The notes below the pieces were generated by a model that saw only the letters and a program-made list of their open reading frames with translations, did not search any database and was not told where the DNA came from. A stretch of DNA of 64,000 nt from a sulfur-oxidizing endosymbiont of Gigantopelta aegis (GTDB taxonomy: Bacteria; Pseudomonadota; Gammaproteobacteria; GRL18): assembly GCF_016097415.1 (NCBI RefSeq), contig NZ_JAEHGE010000001.1, forward strand, positions 25,001 to 89,000, read 5' to 3'. Below are positions 8,698-18,097 of the stretch, one piece after another. How positions within the stretch are numbered: the first letter of the stretch is position 1; each line of letters starts with the position of its first letter. Position numbers and translations under genes: made by a program.

Positions 8698-9001
8698 GTC
8701 TTTATATATCCCAACACTGGAAAATAGTGTTACTTTTTTACCCAGTGAGTGTTACCCAAGGTAACACTTTTCAATGATTTCATTAAAGATAAAGGCTAAC
8801 AGACTGTTTTAAATGACAAAGTTAAAATGGCATGGATATCGCACAAGATTTTAGCTTAGGTGTTAAGAGCTAGAACTTAGATATAAAGCAATCACACAAA
8901 CAGTTTATACAAGCACTGGATAAACCATCATCCATAATAATAACCAAGAAAAGTTCGCTCAATCATAAGAGCAATCTTAATAATGACAAGGGAAGTAAAT
9001 A
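8698..9001. other. Intergenic region upstream of the Liv-type operon
   Basis: This 304-base stretch has no gene. It contains a GTGTTAC half-site (8727-8733), the 21-bp palindrome at 8748-8768, and a ribosome site AAGGGAAG just before the ATG at 9002. The promoter of the transporter operon probably lies here, but I cannot fix its -35 and -10 boxes. Confidence 0.5.
8748..8768. promoter_or_regulatory. 21-bp perfect palindrome, right GTTAC-N5-GTAAC copy
   Basis: AGTGTTAC CCAAG GTAACACT is a perfect 8-5-8 dyad. Its core repeats the 8165 dyad with the same 5-base spacer, and GTGTTAC also occurs alone at 8727. It lies about 235 bases before the substrate-binding-protein gene and is a good operator candidate. 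Confidence 0.5.
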
Positions 9002-10354
9002 ATGACTGATAAGAAAAATTCATCAGGCTGGTCACGTCGTGACATTATCAAAGCAGCAGGCGCTTTTTCAGCAGCAGGGGCGATGCCATTGTTTTTCAGC
9101 CGTGGCGCGTGGGCAGAGAACAATTTTTTAAACAATCCTGGTAAAGCAGCCACTGTAAAAATAGGCTTCAACGTACCACAGACTGGAGCCTATGCAGATG
9201 AAGGTGCCGATGAATTACGTGCCTTCAAACTGGCCGTTAAACACCTTAATGGTGAAGGTGATGGCGGTTTAATGAATACCATGAAGCCATTAAGCCTAAA
9301 AGGTAATGGTATTTTAGGTAAGAAAGTTGACTATGTAACCGGTGACACACAGACAAAATCTGACGCAGCACGTGCTTCCGCTAAGCGTATGATCGAAAGA
9401 GACGGTGTTATCATGTTCTCTGGTGGTTCATCTTCAGGTGTGGCGATTGCAGTGCAATCTCTAGCACAGGAAATGGGTGTTATTTTCATGGCGGGTCTGA
9501 CTCACTCCAATGATACAACAGGTAAAGATAAGCGTCGTTATGGTTTCCGTCATTTCTTCAATGCTAAAATGTCTGGCGCAGCTCTGGGTCCCGTACTGAA
9601 AAAAGAAATGGGCACTGATCGTGCTGCTTATCACTTAACTGCTGATTACACCTGGGGTTGGACACAGGAAGAATCCATCAAGGAAACCACTGAAGGTCTG
9701 GGTTGGAAAACAGTTAAGACCGTTAGAACACCTGTTGGCGCAGGTGATTTCTCACAATACATTACGCCTATTTTGAACTCCGGTGCTGATACACTTATTC
9801 TTAACCACTATGGTAAGGATATGATCAACTCTTTAACTCAGGCGATTCAGTTTGGTTTGAAAGACAAGCAAGTCAATGGTAAAGATTTTGAAATCATCGT
9901 GCCTTTATACTCACGTCTGATGGCGCAGGGTGCTGGTAAAAACCTAAAAGGTATTTTAGGTACAACTAACTGGAACTGGGCACTCAAAGATAAGGGTTCA
10001 CAAGCCTTTGTTAAATCATTCGGTAGTGAATATGGATTCCCACCTTCACAAGCAGCACATACTTGTTATGTACAAACACTTTTATATGCCAATGCCTGTG
10101 AAATGGCTGGTACCTTCTACCCACCTGAAGTGATCAAACAATTAGAAGGTTTCAAGTTTGATGGCATGGGTAATGGTGCAACTGAGTACCGCGCTGAAGA
10201 TCACCAGTGCTTCAAAGATGTCTTGGTGGTTCGTGGTAATGAAAACCCAACTAGCCAATTTGATTTATTGGAAATTGTTCAAGAAGTGCCTCGTTCACAG
10301 GTTGAATACGATGCCAAGATCTTTGGTGGTGAATTAGGTCCTTATAAGGTCTAA
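9002..10354 (+). CDS. HAAT-family ABC transporter substrate-binding protein with Tat signal
   Basis: 450 residues. The N-terminus has a twin-arginine signal (WSRRDIIKAAG, hydrophobic run, cleavage near SRGAWAE), so the folded protein is probably exported by Tat. The mature part is a Peripla_BP_6/LivK-type receptor: VKIGFNVPQTGAYADEG, FSGGSSSGVAIAVQ and HLTADYTWGWTQE are positioned as in branched-chain amino acid, amide and urea receptors. It does not carry the typical UrtA opening, so urea is not assumed and the ligand is unknown. It is followed by a terminator-like hairpin and then the two permease and two ATPase genes, suggesting one operon with higher expression of the receptor. Confidence 0.85.
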   Translation: MTDKKNSSGWSRRDIIKAAGAFSAAGAMPLFFSRGAWAENNFLNNPGKAATVKIGFNVPQTGAYADEGADELRAFKLAVKHLNGEGDGGLMNTMKPLSLKGNGILGKKVDYVTGDTQTKSDAARASAKRMIERDGVIMFSGGSSSGVAIAVQSLAQEMGVIFMAGLTHSNDTTGKDKRRYGFRHFFNAKMSGAALGPVLKKEMGTDRAAYHLTADYTWGWTQEESIKETTEGLGWKTVKTVRTPVGAGDFSQYITPILNSGADTLILNHYGKDMINSLTQAIQFGLKDKQVNGKDFEIIVPLYSRLMAQGAGKNLKGILGTTNWNWALKDKGSQAFVKSFGSEYGFPPSQAAHTCYVQTLLYANACEMAGTFYPPEVIKQLEGFKFDGMGNGATEYRAEDHQCFKDVLVVRGNENPTSQFDLLEIVQEVPRSQVEYDAKIFGGELGPYKV

Positions 10355-10370
10355 CACCTTACTCTGTTCT

Positions 10371-10409
10371 AAAAAGCAGTACTCATTTTTATTCGGTACT
10401 GCTTTTTTA
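10371..10409 (+). terminator. Intrinsic (possibly partial) terminator after the binding-protein gene
   Basis: AAAAAGCAGTAC and GTACTGCTTTTTT form a 12-bp stem ending in a T run. It lies between the receptor gene and the permease genes and would lower expression of the latter relative to the receptor. Confidence 0.8.
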
Positions 10410-10532
10410 TATGAGTCGCTTTAAACCTAAATAAAATAGTGAATATTTGTTCATAATTGTTTTTTTGTATAACAAAAAGCCATTATGAACCAATGTTTTT
10501 TAATAACCTTTAATCATAGCGAAGTAATCAAA

Positions 10533-11549
10533 ATGGATGCAATTTTTCTCCAGATTCTCAATGGGCTAGACAAAGGCGGTGCTTATGCATTGATTGCTCT
10601 TGGCCTGACCCTCGTTTTTGGTACCCTGGGGGTGGTCAACTTTGCCCATGGTGCTTTATTTATGTTGGGTGCCTTTTGTTCGGTCAGCTTTTATAAGTTG
10701 CTTACGATTTCCAAACAAGTCAAAGATGAAAGCATTACCTTTTTTGATGCGTTTAAAGAACAGCCTTATCTAGAAATCTGGTTTGGCGATTTTGGCACTG
10801 CTATTATTGATTATGCCGTCCCCTTATCCATATTATTTGCCATCCCCATGATGTTGCTTATTGGTTTAATTATGGAACGTGGTCTTATCAGACATTTTTA
10901 TAAGCGTACACATGCTGAACAAATTCTAGTCACTTTTGGTCTTGCCATTGTAATACAAGAACTTATTAAATCATTCTTTGGCGCTAATCCTATTCCTATG
11001 CCACCACCCGATATTGTCTCTGGTAGCGCACCCATTGGTGTGTTATTAGGTCTGAGTGAATCGGTTGTTTATCCTTGGTGGCGATTAATTTACCTCGCCT
11101 TTGCAGGGCTTATCATTGGTGGTGTTTTTGCATTCCTCAACCTGACCACCTTTGGCATGGTTGTTCGTGCCGGTATGATGGACCGAGAAACCGTAGGTCT
11201 GTTAGGCATTGATGTGGAACGCCGTTTCACTGTAGTCTTTGGTTTGGCCGCTGTCGTCACTGGTTTGGCTGGCGTGATGTATGCACCCATTTTACCGCCG
11301 GATTATCACATGGGTATGGACTTTTTAGTCCTATCCTTTGTGGTCGTGGTTGTGGGGGGAATGGGCTCTCTTGGTGGAGCAGTTGCTGCAGGCTTTTTGC
11401 TCGGCATCTTACAATCCTTTGCTTCCATGAATGAAGTGAAAGCCATTATTCCCGGTATTGACCAAATTATTATTTATCTTGTTGCCGTTGTTATCCTATT
11501 AGTCAGACCGCGTGGTTTACTAGGACGCGAAGGGGTAATGGAGGACTAA
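10533..11549 (+). CDS. LivH-like permease of the HAAT ABC transporter
   Basis: 338 residues from ATG 10533 ([20 protein letters not shown]), the normal LivH beginning. An in-frame ATG at 10485 would add 16 polar residues not seen in the family. Multiple membrane helices occur, with the conserved [18 protein letters not shown] near residue 30 and [16 protein letters not shown] near 280. A hydrophilic insertion around residues 58-82 ([18 protein letters not shown]) enlarges the first periplasmic loop. It forms the translocation channel with the downstream LivM-like protein, one base away. Confidence 0.88.
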   Translation: MDAIFLQILNGLDKGGAYALIALGLTLVFGTLGVVNFAHGALFMLGAFCSVSFYKLLTISKQVKDESITFFDAFKEQPYLEIWFGDFGTAIIDYAVPLSILFAIPMMLLIGLIMERGLIRHFYKRTHAEQILVTFGLAIVIQELIKSFFGANPIPMPPPDIVSGSAPIGVLLGLSESVVYPWWRLIYLAFAGLIIGGVFAFLNLTTFGMVVRAGMMDRETVGLLGIDVERRFTVVFGLAAVVTGLAGVMYAPILPPDYHMGMDFLVLSFVVVVVGGMGSLGGAVAAGFLLGILQSFASMNEVKAIIPGIDQIIIYLVAVVILLVRPRGLLGREGVMED

Positions 11550-11550
11550 C

Positions 11551-12684
11551 ATGAAAGCACCTACTATAAAAAACGATATGATTGTTATGCTGATTTTTTC
11601 AGCCGTAATTCTAAGCATGCCCTATTGGCTAGCACCTTTAGGGGCAGGCTATCCTGATCTCTTACAAAAACTTGCCATCTTCGGCATTTTTGCCGTGGGC
11701 TACAATATTTTATTTGGTTTAACCGGTTATTTATCTTTTGGTCATGCGGCATTTTTGGGCATCGGCTCTTATACTGCTGTATGGTCATTTAAATTATTCA
11801 CCATGAATATTTTACCGGCTATTATTTTCAGTACTTTAATGGCTGGCTTATTTGCCATATTGATCGGCTTTATTACCTTACGCCGCTCCGGGATTTATTT
11901 TTCTATTTTAACTTTAGCCTTTGCGCAAATGTTTTATAACCTAGCCTATTCGGTACTAACCCCTATTACCAATGGTGAAACAGGCTTACAACTGTCTCGT
12001 AATGATGCAAGAATTATTGATAATTTCTTATTTGAAGCAGGAGAAGGTCTGCCATCAACAGGACTTTTTGGCATTGAAATGAGTGGCTACTCTGGTTTCT
12101 ATGTCTGTGCCGTATTATTGATTATTGCCTTTTTTATCTCCCAGCGTATCTTTCATTCACCATTTGGCATTAAACTCAAAGCCATCAAGTCAAACCAAAA
12201 ACGGATGAAATACGTAGGCTATAATACTCGCCCTTATTTACTGACGGCTTTTGTCATTTCCGGCATGTATGCCGGACTTGCCGGGGGGCTAATGGCAGCG
12301 ACCGATCCTCTCGCCGGTGCAGAGCGTATGCAATGGACGGCATCAGGTGAAGTCGTACTTATGACTATTTTAGGCGGTGTAGGCACTTTAATCGGCCCAC
12401 TGCTGGGTGTTGGTATTATTAAGTACTTTGAAAATATCTTTTCCTCACTCAATGATCAGGTTCTCTTACAGGCCTATTCATTTATGCCTGACTGGTTAGC
12501 TAATATCATGGTAGCCATTACCTCACCCTTTGTTGGTGAAGGCTGGCATCTCACTCTTGGGGCACTTTTTGTACTCATTGTGGTTTTTTTACCTGGTGGA
12601 ATTATGGAAGGCATTGGTCTAATAAAAAAACGTTTTTCTCGAAAGTCACCTTCTCCAGAAAACATTGAATCGGCTGATAAGTAA
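11551..12684 (+). CDS. LivM-like permease of the HAAT ABC transporter
   Basis: 377 residues, about ten predicted membrane segments. LivM hallmarks are [19 protein letters not shown] near residue 55, [18 protein letters not shown] near 110, and AGLAGGLMA followed by [14 protein letters not shown] in the second half. A polar C-terminal tail ([19 protein letters not shown]) follows the last helix. It pairs with the LivH-like protein and is energised by the two ATPases encoded next. Confidence 0.88.
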   Translation: MKAPTIKNDMIVMLIFSAVILSMPYWLAPLGAGYPDLLQKLAIFGIFAVGYNILFGLTGYLSFGHAAFLGIGSYTAVWSFKLFTMNILPAIIFSTLMAGLFAILIGFITLRRSGIYFSILTLAFAQMFYNLAYSVLTPITNGETGLQLSRNDARIIDNFLFEAGEGLPSTGLFGIEMSGYSGFYVCAVLLIIAFFISQRIFHSPFGIKLKAIKSNQKRMKYVGYNTRPYLLTAFVISGMYAGLAGGLMAATDPLAGAERMQWTASGEVVLMTILGGVGTLIGPLLGVGIIKYFENIFSSLNDQVLLQAYSFMPDWLANIMVAITSPFVGEGWHLTLGALFVLIVVFLPGGIMEGIGLIKKRFSRKSPSPENIESADK

Positions 12685-12702
12685 GCAAGGGTAATAAAAA
12701 CT

Positions 12703-13464
12703 ATGAGTAATATCATTTTAGAAATCGATAATGTACAAAAATCCTTTGGCGGACTTAAAGCACTCAAAGATCTTAATTTGCAAATTGAAGAAGGTAAGGT
12801 ACATGCCATCATTGGCCCTAATGGTGCCGGTAAATCAACCATGCTGAATGTCTGTATTGGTCAGTTAGCACCCGATAGTGGTACGGTCACATTTAATGGC
12901 GAAAACATGATAGGTAAGGCACCGCATGAAATTAATCAGGCCGGTATATCACGTGTATTTCAGACGCCAGAAATTTTCCCTGATTTAAGTTTATTACAAA
13001 ATGTCATGATTCCAGCTTTTGCCAAACGCGAAGGCTCATTCAAAATGAACATTTTTCGTAGCTTGTCTAATGAATCAGAAGTACAGGATGAAGCCTGTCA
13101 TATTCTCGATGACATCGGACTTTCTTGTCATTTACATACCAATGCGGGCAGCCTGTCACGAGGTGACAAGCGGCGTTTGGAACTGGCAATGTGCCTGGTA
13201 CAGCATCCTAAATTGCTCTTGCTCGACGAACCTACTGCGGGCATGGCACGACATGACACCAACAAGACTATTGACTTATTAATGAAAATCAAAGAACGCG
13301 GTATGACAAAAATCATTATTGAACATGATATGCATGTGGTTTTCAGCGTTGCCGATCACATTTCTGTATTAGCTCAGGGTACTATTATTGCCTCCGGTTC
13401 ACCCGATGAAATCAAAGGCAACCCCAAGGTTCAGGAAGCTTATTTAGGGGGAGCGCACTTATGA
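12703..13464 (+). CDS. LivG-like ATPase of the HAAT ABC transporter
   Basis: 253 residues. Walker A is GPNGAGKST near residue 37, the Q-loop lies in SRVFQTPEIFPDLS, the signature motif is degenerate (LSRGDKRRLELAM instead of LSGGQ), and Walker B is LLLLDEPTAGM, followed by the switch His in IIEHDMHVV. The length and the family-specific FGGLKAL after the first strand match LivG. The RGDK signature is a departure from the usual LSYG(E/D)Q form and may reduce or alter ATPase behaviour. Its stop overlaps the LivF-like start. Confidence 0.88.
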   Translation: MSNIILEIDNVQKSFGGLKALKDLNLQIEEGKVHAIIGPNGAGKSTMLNVCIGQLAPDSGTVTFNGENMIGKAPHEINQAGISRVFQTPEIFPDLSLLQNVMIPAFAKREGSFKMNIFRSLSNESEVQDEACHILDDIGLSCHLHTNAGSLSRGDKRRLELAMCLVQHPKLLLLDEPTAGMARHDTNKTIDLLMKIKERGMTKIIIEHDMHVVFSVADHISVLAQGTIIASGSPDEIKGNPKVQEAYLGGAHL

Positions 13465-14264
13465 GCGATAGCAACGTAGACAACAACATAGAAAACAATA
13501 TTAACAACAGCACTGAGCATGTGCCCACAGCACCGACTATTCCTAACACCGGTAATACCCCGGCATTTTTTTCCTGTTGGGATATTCATTCTTATTATGG
13601 TGAAAGTTATATTGTGCAAGGTGTCAGCTTTGATGTTCGTGAAGGTGAAATCATTGCCTTACTTGGCCGTAATGGAGCGGGTAAAACCTCTATTTTACGC
13701 TCAATTGCCCGCGCCTCAGTCCCGGTAGTAAAACATGGTGAAATCTGGTTGGATCACCAGCCGGTGCATAAGATGAAGTCTTATCAAGCTGCGCAACATG
13801 GTATTTCACTGGTACAGGAAGATCGCTGTATTATTGCTGGACTGACGGTAGAAGAGAATATCAAATTAGCACAAATTGAAGAGCCTATTGGCTGGTCAAT
13901 CGAACGGATCTATGAGCATTTCCCTCGCTTGGGTGAACGCCGTAACCAAATGGGAATTACTTTATCCGGTGGTGAACAACAAATGCTGGCCATTGCCCGT
14001 GCTTTGGCAAGAGACATCAAACTACTCTTATTAGACGAGCCTTATGAAGGACTTGCCCCTGTCATCGTTCAGGAAATTGAACGTATTCTCGATAGTATTA
14101 AAAAATTAGGTATTACTACCATAATTGTTGAGCAAAATGCAATTGCTGCTTTAAGACTTGCTGATCGTGCCATTATCGTGGACATGGGACACATTGTATT
14201 TGATGGTCTGGCTCAGGAAGTACTCGATGATGCAGATCTGCGTCAGCAATATCTTGCGATATAA
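13461..14264 (+). CDS. LivF-like ATPase of the HAAT ABC transporter
   Basis: 267 residues, with an Asn-rich extension of about 35 residues (DNNIENNINNSTEH) before the canonical domain. Then follow Walker A (GRNGAGKTS), signature (LSGGEQQML), Walker B (LLLLDEPYEGL) and switch His region replaced by VEQN, as in LivF. The usual family length is about 235, so the extension is a real addition; its low complexity suggests a flexible tail. It completes a five-gene LivKHMGF-type set ending 38 bases before the convergent ligase gene. Confidence 0.88.
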   Translation: MSDSNVDNNIENNINNSTEHVPTAPTIPNTGNTPAFFSCWDIHSYYGESYIVQGVSFDVREGEIIALLGRNGAGKTSILRSIARASVPVVKHGEIWLDHQPVHKMKSYQAAQHGISLVQEDRCIIAGLTVEENIKLAQIEEPIGWSIERIYEHFPRLGERRNQMGITLSGGEQQMLAIARALARDIKLLLLDEPYEGLAPVIVQEIERILDSIKKLGITTIIVEQNAIAALRLADRAIIVDMGHIVFDGLAQEVLDDADLRQQYLAI

Positions 14265-14302
14265 CTGACAGCAACGGTTCTGTGATGAACGATTTAAGTG
14301 CT

Positions 14303-15829
14303 TTATGAATTTTTAAATAATTGTTCTAATTCTGATTGGGGTAGCTTTCCCGTTGCATTTCTGGGGAGGCGCTCGATGATGATTATTTTTTTTGGCAGGA
14401 AGACACTTTCAATCAGTGGTTTCAAATAATTTCTAAGATCTTGTACTAATTGTTTTTTATCAATCCCATTCACTGCATTTATAGATACAGATGCTGGTAC
14501 AACGAAGACTAGCAGTTTTTTCTCTGTTCTAATGTGTTTTGATTCATTGACTAGTTTAGGATTCACTTCGGTCTGAAAAAAACAGCCATCACTTATATGT
14601 TCATAAGATTGTAAGTGATAATTCAAATAGGATAAGGATGTTCTTTTTCCCGCAATATTAATTAAGTCTGACTTCCTGCCTCGTAGAATAAAGTGTTGAC
14701 TGTCTATGAGTTTAATCACATCATTAAAAATAAATTGCTTAATTGAGCGCCTTGTCTTAACTTGTATCTCTTCATCATCTTGCTTATCTTTTTGTTTGCC
14801 CTTGAGCGTATTAGATACCTTAATACACTCAAGTACAATATCATCAAATACCTGCCATTCTTCTGAGTTAATTGTTCTTCGACTCGCGATAGAACCGACT
14901 TCGGTACAACCAAAGACTTCCATCACTCTAGCCTGATATTGTTCCTCACATAAGGCTGCCATTTCTGCCTCTAAGGGTGCCGTAGCTGAAATAAATTGTT
15001 TCACCGCAGGTAATTTTATGGCTGTTTTTAGGCAGGCTTTTAAGTGTAAGGGCGTGGTTATAATGGTTGTTTCACTATACTTGCCTGCTTGCTCTGCTAC
15101 ATGAGATAAATCTTCCAAACATTGAACAATATCCTGTGGAAAAAATGGCTTATTTGAATGTAATAACAAGCCGTTTTGTAAGGCGACGATAATGCTCACT
15201 TCTAAGCCATACATATGCTGGACTGGCACTGTCGCCAAAAGACTCTGTAGGCTGTTATTTTTTGTCTCAAGATGACTGAACAAACGTGCGGTTAAGCATT
15301 CTGCTGATGACAGCAAATCACCCCATTGCTTAATATAAGCTTGGGGATGTCCTGTGCTACCCGAGGTAAAAATGATAGCCACTATTTGCTGTAATTCAAT
15401 ATCAGTGATGAGCTGACTGAGAGCCGTGTAATTCTCAGCGCAATAATCTATTTCATCAACTATTTCTTGTAGCTCAAATAACTGAATATCTCCCTCCATT
15501 GGAGGCATTTCCTGTGCTTCGGACAAGACAATCACATCATCATAGCGCTGATTTAAGTGCGTTATAACAAATGGCGTCACGGTCGAGGGAAACAAACAAA
15601 TTGTTTGTTTTTTTAAGGCAACTAGAAAACCAATTAAAAAATAATAACGGTCTTCATATAAATTAAGTAAATATTGGTGGGATGGTATTTTGTCTGCAAT
15701 TATTTTTACCGTTAATAACAGCTCCCTCAGTGTCACTACTTTATTGTTGTGATAGATAACGGGAGAGTCCATGGCAGCATAATTCAAGACCGGCTTTGCA
15801 ACTTGTTCTACAATGAGATATTCAGACAT
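14303..15829 (-). CDS. AMP-dependent acyl/aryl ligase (ApeH-like)
   Basis: 508 residues. The ANL-superfamily phosphate loop is IIFTSGSTGHPQAYIK (about residue 150) and the A5 motif is MEVFGCTEVGS. The C-terminal domain has the hinge ILRGRKSDLINIAGKR and the catalytic-lysine region LPRNATGKLPQSEL. The enzyme adenylates an acid and loads it onto CoA or a carrier protein. Together with the ACP gene upstream on the same strand and a COG4648-type membrane protein between them, it matches the ApeF-ApeG-ApeH segment of APE clusters, which activates the aryl starter. Here this segment is inverted and separated from the rest of the cluster by the transporter. Confidence 0.8.
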   Translation of the reverse strand: MSEYLIVEQVAKPVLNYAAMDSPVIYHNNKVVTLRELLLTVKIIADKIPSHQYLLNLYEDRYYFLIGFLVALKKQTICLFPSTVTPFVITHLNQRYDDVIVLSEAQEMPPMEGDIQLFELQEIVDEIDYCAENYTALSQLITDIELQQIVAIIFTSGSTGHPQAYIKQWGDLLSSAECLTARLFSHLETKNNSLQSLLATVPVQHMYGLEVSIIVALQNGLLLHSNKPFFPQDIVQCLEDLSHVAEQAGKYSETTIITTPLHLKACLKTAIKLPAVKQFISATAPLEAEMAALCEEQYQARVMEVFGCTEVGSIASRRTINSEEWQVFDDIVLECIKVSNTLKGKQKDKQDDEEIQVKTRRSIKQFIFNDVIKLIDSQHFILRGRKSDLINIAGKRTSLSYLNYHLQSYEHISDGCFFQTEVNPKLVNESKHIRTEKKLLVFVVPASVSINAVNGIDKKQLVQDLRNYLKPLIESVFLPKKIIIIERLPRNATGKLPQSELEQLFKNS

Positions 15830-16149
15830 TAGCGCAATAACTCACGTTGATCTATGGTCATTAATTGTTTGATAAAACGCAGTGGTGAGAACCATTTTTT
15901 AAACCATAACATGCGAAAAACCCATTCACCAATAAATAGGCCTATTTTTACAGTCAAGTAGGATTCAAGGCGGTTTTTTAATTCATTGGGGCTAACTCTT
16001 TTATGACTCTTTTTTTCTTTAAAAGGCTGCATCAAGATAAAGTAAAAAATAGGTAATAATATAGCGGTAACAAAAGGGACTTTATAAGTCACACTGAGAT
16101 GAACGATGAGAGGATAAATAAAAAACTGAAATCGGGCAATAATATCCAA
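15829..16149 (-). CDS. Small membrane protein, ApeG/COG4648-like
   Basis: 106 residues with hydrophobic segments at about 8-45 (FFIYPLIVHLSV, VTAILLPIFYFILMQP) and 68-85 (VKIGLFIGEWVFRML). YPLIVHLSV near the start and GLFIGEWVFR near the end match the two ends of COG4648 membrane proteins, but the protein is shorter than the roughly 180 residues usual for them, as if the middle helices were missing. The function of the family is unknown. It overlaps the ligase start by one base and follows the ACP gene. Confidence 0.5.
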   Translation of the reverse strand: MDIIARFQFFIYPLIVHLSVTYKVPFVTAILLPIFYFILMQPFKEKKSHKRVSPNELKNRLESYLTVKIGLFIGEWVFRMLWFKKWFSPLRFIKQLMTIDQRELLR

Positions 16150-16210
16150 ACTGAAAACACCTATTTTTCAACACGCATAATACACCCGCTATGAAGCTGA
16201 CTTATAGGTA

Positions 16211-16486
16211 TTATTTGGTTTTATTTTCGGCAATATGTTGCGCAAGACTTGTTAGCGAACGAAAAATTTCCTGATTTTTACTACTATCTGAGCGTAATTG
16301 AAAACCAAACTGCTGGGTAATTGCCATTGCTAACTCAAGTGCATCAATTGAATCCAGAGCCAGTCCCTCGCCAAACAAATAGTCTTGAGGAGCAATGTCA
16401 CTGACTTCGATCTCTAAATTTAAGGTATCAATAATCAACTGAGCAGTTCGATTTTCCAGTTCAGTATTGATATTGGCTTGATTCAT
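16211..16486 (-). CDS. Acyl carrier protein of the APE pathway (ApeE/ApeF-like)
   Basis: 91 residues, four-helix acyl-carrier fold with the phosphopantetheine site in EGLALDSIDALELAMAI; Ser46 would carry the prosthetic group. The sequence differs from housekeeping AcpP (which has DSLDTVE), and its position at the head of the ligase operon argues for a dedicated carrier holding the growing polyene. APE clusters often have two carriers; only this one is in view. Confidence 0.85.
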   Translation of the reverse strand: MNQANINTELENRTAQLIIDTLNLEIEVSDIAPQDYLFGEGLALDSIDALELAMAITQQFGFQLRSDSSKNQEIFRSLTSLAQHIAENKTK

Positions 16487-16590
16487 AGTCCACTAACTTT
16501 TTATTTCTTAACAAGACTATCATTATAACATTAATTTTTCCCTGTCTGAACCTACAATTGAGAGAAATTAGTATGAACACATTAGCCCGA

Positions 16591-17889
16591 TTATAGTGAT
16601 GAGATTTCAGCCTCACTGCTCTTTGCTACGGATTCTTCTGGTAAACTATTTCGTGCCTTCAATTGTTCGACTAATGAATCCAGCAGAGTTGTTGAGGCTT
16701 GTTCTAATTGCTTCATTTCATCAGAAAACAACATTTTATTCATGCCCGTTATCAAATCAGCAATACTCTTTCCCGGATCAGCAAACATTTCTGTTGCCAA
16801 TGGCGCTTTAAATAATTGATCCATTTGCTTGATGTATTCATTCATGTCTTTCAGGCTAGCGGCTTCTATCGGCTGAGCGGAATTTTTCGCTATCGGCTGA
16901 GTCTGATAATCATTATAGGTGCTAATAGCAACAGAGCGAGTTTCTTGATAGCCCATGTCCAAGGAAAAACGGGTTAATTCTTCGCTATTGAAGTCCAGTT
17001 TTATGGCTTGTTTAAAAGCCTCCTGAACATTGCCGGAAAAAAATTGTTCTGACACTTTAGCGACATTATTAAGCAATTCATCAATGGCTTTTTGTTCACC
17101 TGAATCCAGCTCACCCTGTACTTGATAACTAATGCCTGTACTGGCTGAGAGACTGCTTGATCGCGTATAAATAGAACCATTCTCAGCCTGACTCATGCTC
17201 TGATTTGACTGTGCGCTTTGCTGCTTAAATAAGTCGATTAATATTTTATCGCCATCATTGGTGGTGATTTCAACACGCGTTTGTTCATCTCGTGAGTAAC
17301 GGCTTTGTAATGATACTTGTTGTACTTTTGGGCTGGCATCGTCGTCAGTATCATTTTCCGTATCGCTATCATTTTCCTGGTCGCGATCACCGCCCTGATT
17401 TTGCGTATTATTAATTCCTTGTTCAAGACGATCCAGACCCTGCTGCAATAAATCATAGGTCGTATTAATATCTTCTTTTACCTGACCATTGAGAACGCTT
17501 AAACTTTCCAGAATATCTCTGGCCTCAGCAAAACCCTTTTCTATACCCTTACGAGCCTGTGCCATTAACTCATTTTGTTTATCATTATCACCTTCAGACA
17601 AAATACGTCCTGAAACAAAGCCGAGTATACGCTCAGATACTTTTTCCGGAGTATAGTCTGCAGCATTCAGGCCTTTGAGCTCAATGCCCTCACCCTGAAA
17701 ATATTTTTCCAATTTATCAGCAATTTCTCGATTTAGGAGTGCCTGAGTTTTTTCTGGGCTGAGAATACCAATCGACACCTTATCTGCCGCAGGCTTGAAC
17801 AATACTGTCTTATCAGGCAAATTTTGTTTCAAAAGATTATTCGTCAATAGTTGCTTACTGACATTAATTGCGGATAATTCACTTTGCAT
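16591..17889 (-). CDS. DUF5610-containing protein
   Basis: About 432 residues from the ATG at 17889, which has GGAG six bases upstream; the ATG at 17901 is the alternative. The segment around residues 60-150 (ADYTPEKVSERILGFVSGRI, GIEKGFAEARDILESLSVL) matches DUF5610. An acidic low-complexity linker (DRDQENDSDTENDTDDDAS) follows, then a Ser/Gln-rich stretch and a mostly helical C-terminus. There is no signal peptide and no membrane helix. Function unknown. Strongly polar composition and the single-gene transcription unit, divergent from the flavin reductase gene, give no further clue. Confidence 0.6.
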   Translation of the reverse strand: MQSELSAINVSKQLLTNNLLKQNLPDKTVLFKPAADKVSIGILSPEKTQALLNREIADKLEKYFQGEGIELKGLNAADYTPEKVSERILGFVSGRILSEGDNDKQNELMAQARKGIEKGFAEARDILESLSVLNGQVKEDINTTYDLLQQGLDRLEQGINNTQNQGGDRDQENDSDTENDTDDDASPKVQQVSLQSRYSRDEQTRVEITTNDGDKILIDLFKQQSAQSNQSMSQAENGSIYTRSSSLSASTGISYQVQGELDSGEQKAIDELLNNVAKVSEQFFSGNVQEAFKQAIKLDFNSEELTRFSLDMGYQETRSVAISTYNDYQTQPIAKNSAQPIEAASLKDMNEYIKQMDQLFKAPLATEMFADPGKSIADLITGMNKMLFSDEMKQLEQASTTLLDSLVEQLKARNSLPEESVAKSSEAEISSL

Positions 17890-18097
17890 GATTAACTCCA
17901 TCTAAATCACATGTTTTTCGGTCATTTTCAAAAATTGTTTATATTTCCACCAAATTTCAAAGCTATTAGCGACTTATAATGGTTTTTCTTTATTTTTTTG
18001 CTGACTTTCTTTTCATTCTACCCAAAATGAGATATATTCTACCATCAAAAATGTATCCCCTTTTTTTGATGCGTCACTAAAGAGTCAGAGGCAAACA

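Noticed and set aside
8165-8768. GTTAC dyads as NtrC or Crp sites
   Set aside because: The half-sites match neither TGCACC/GGTGCA nor TGTGA/TCACA.
9002-14264. Calling the transporter UrtABCDE (urea)
   Set aside because: The receptor lacks the usual UrtA opening, and no urease genes are near. Only the HAAT family level is supported.
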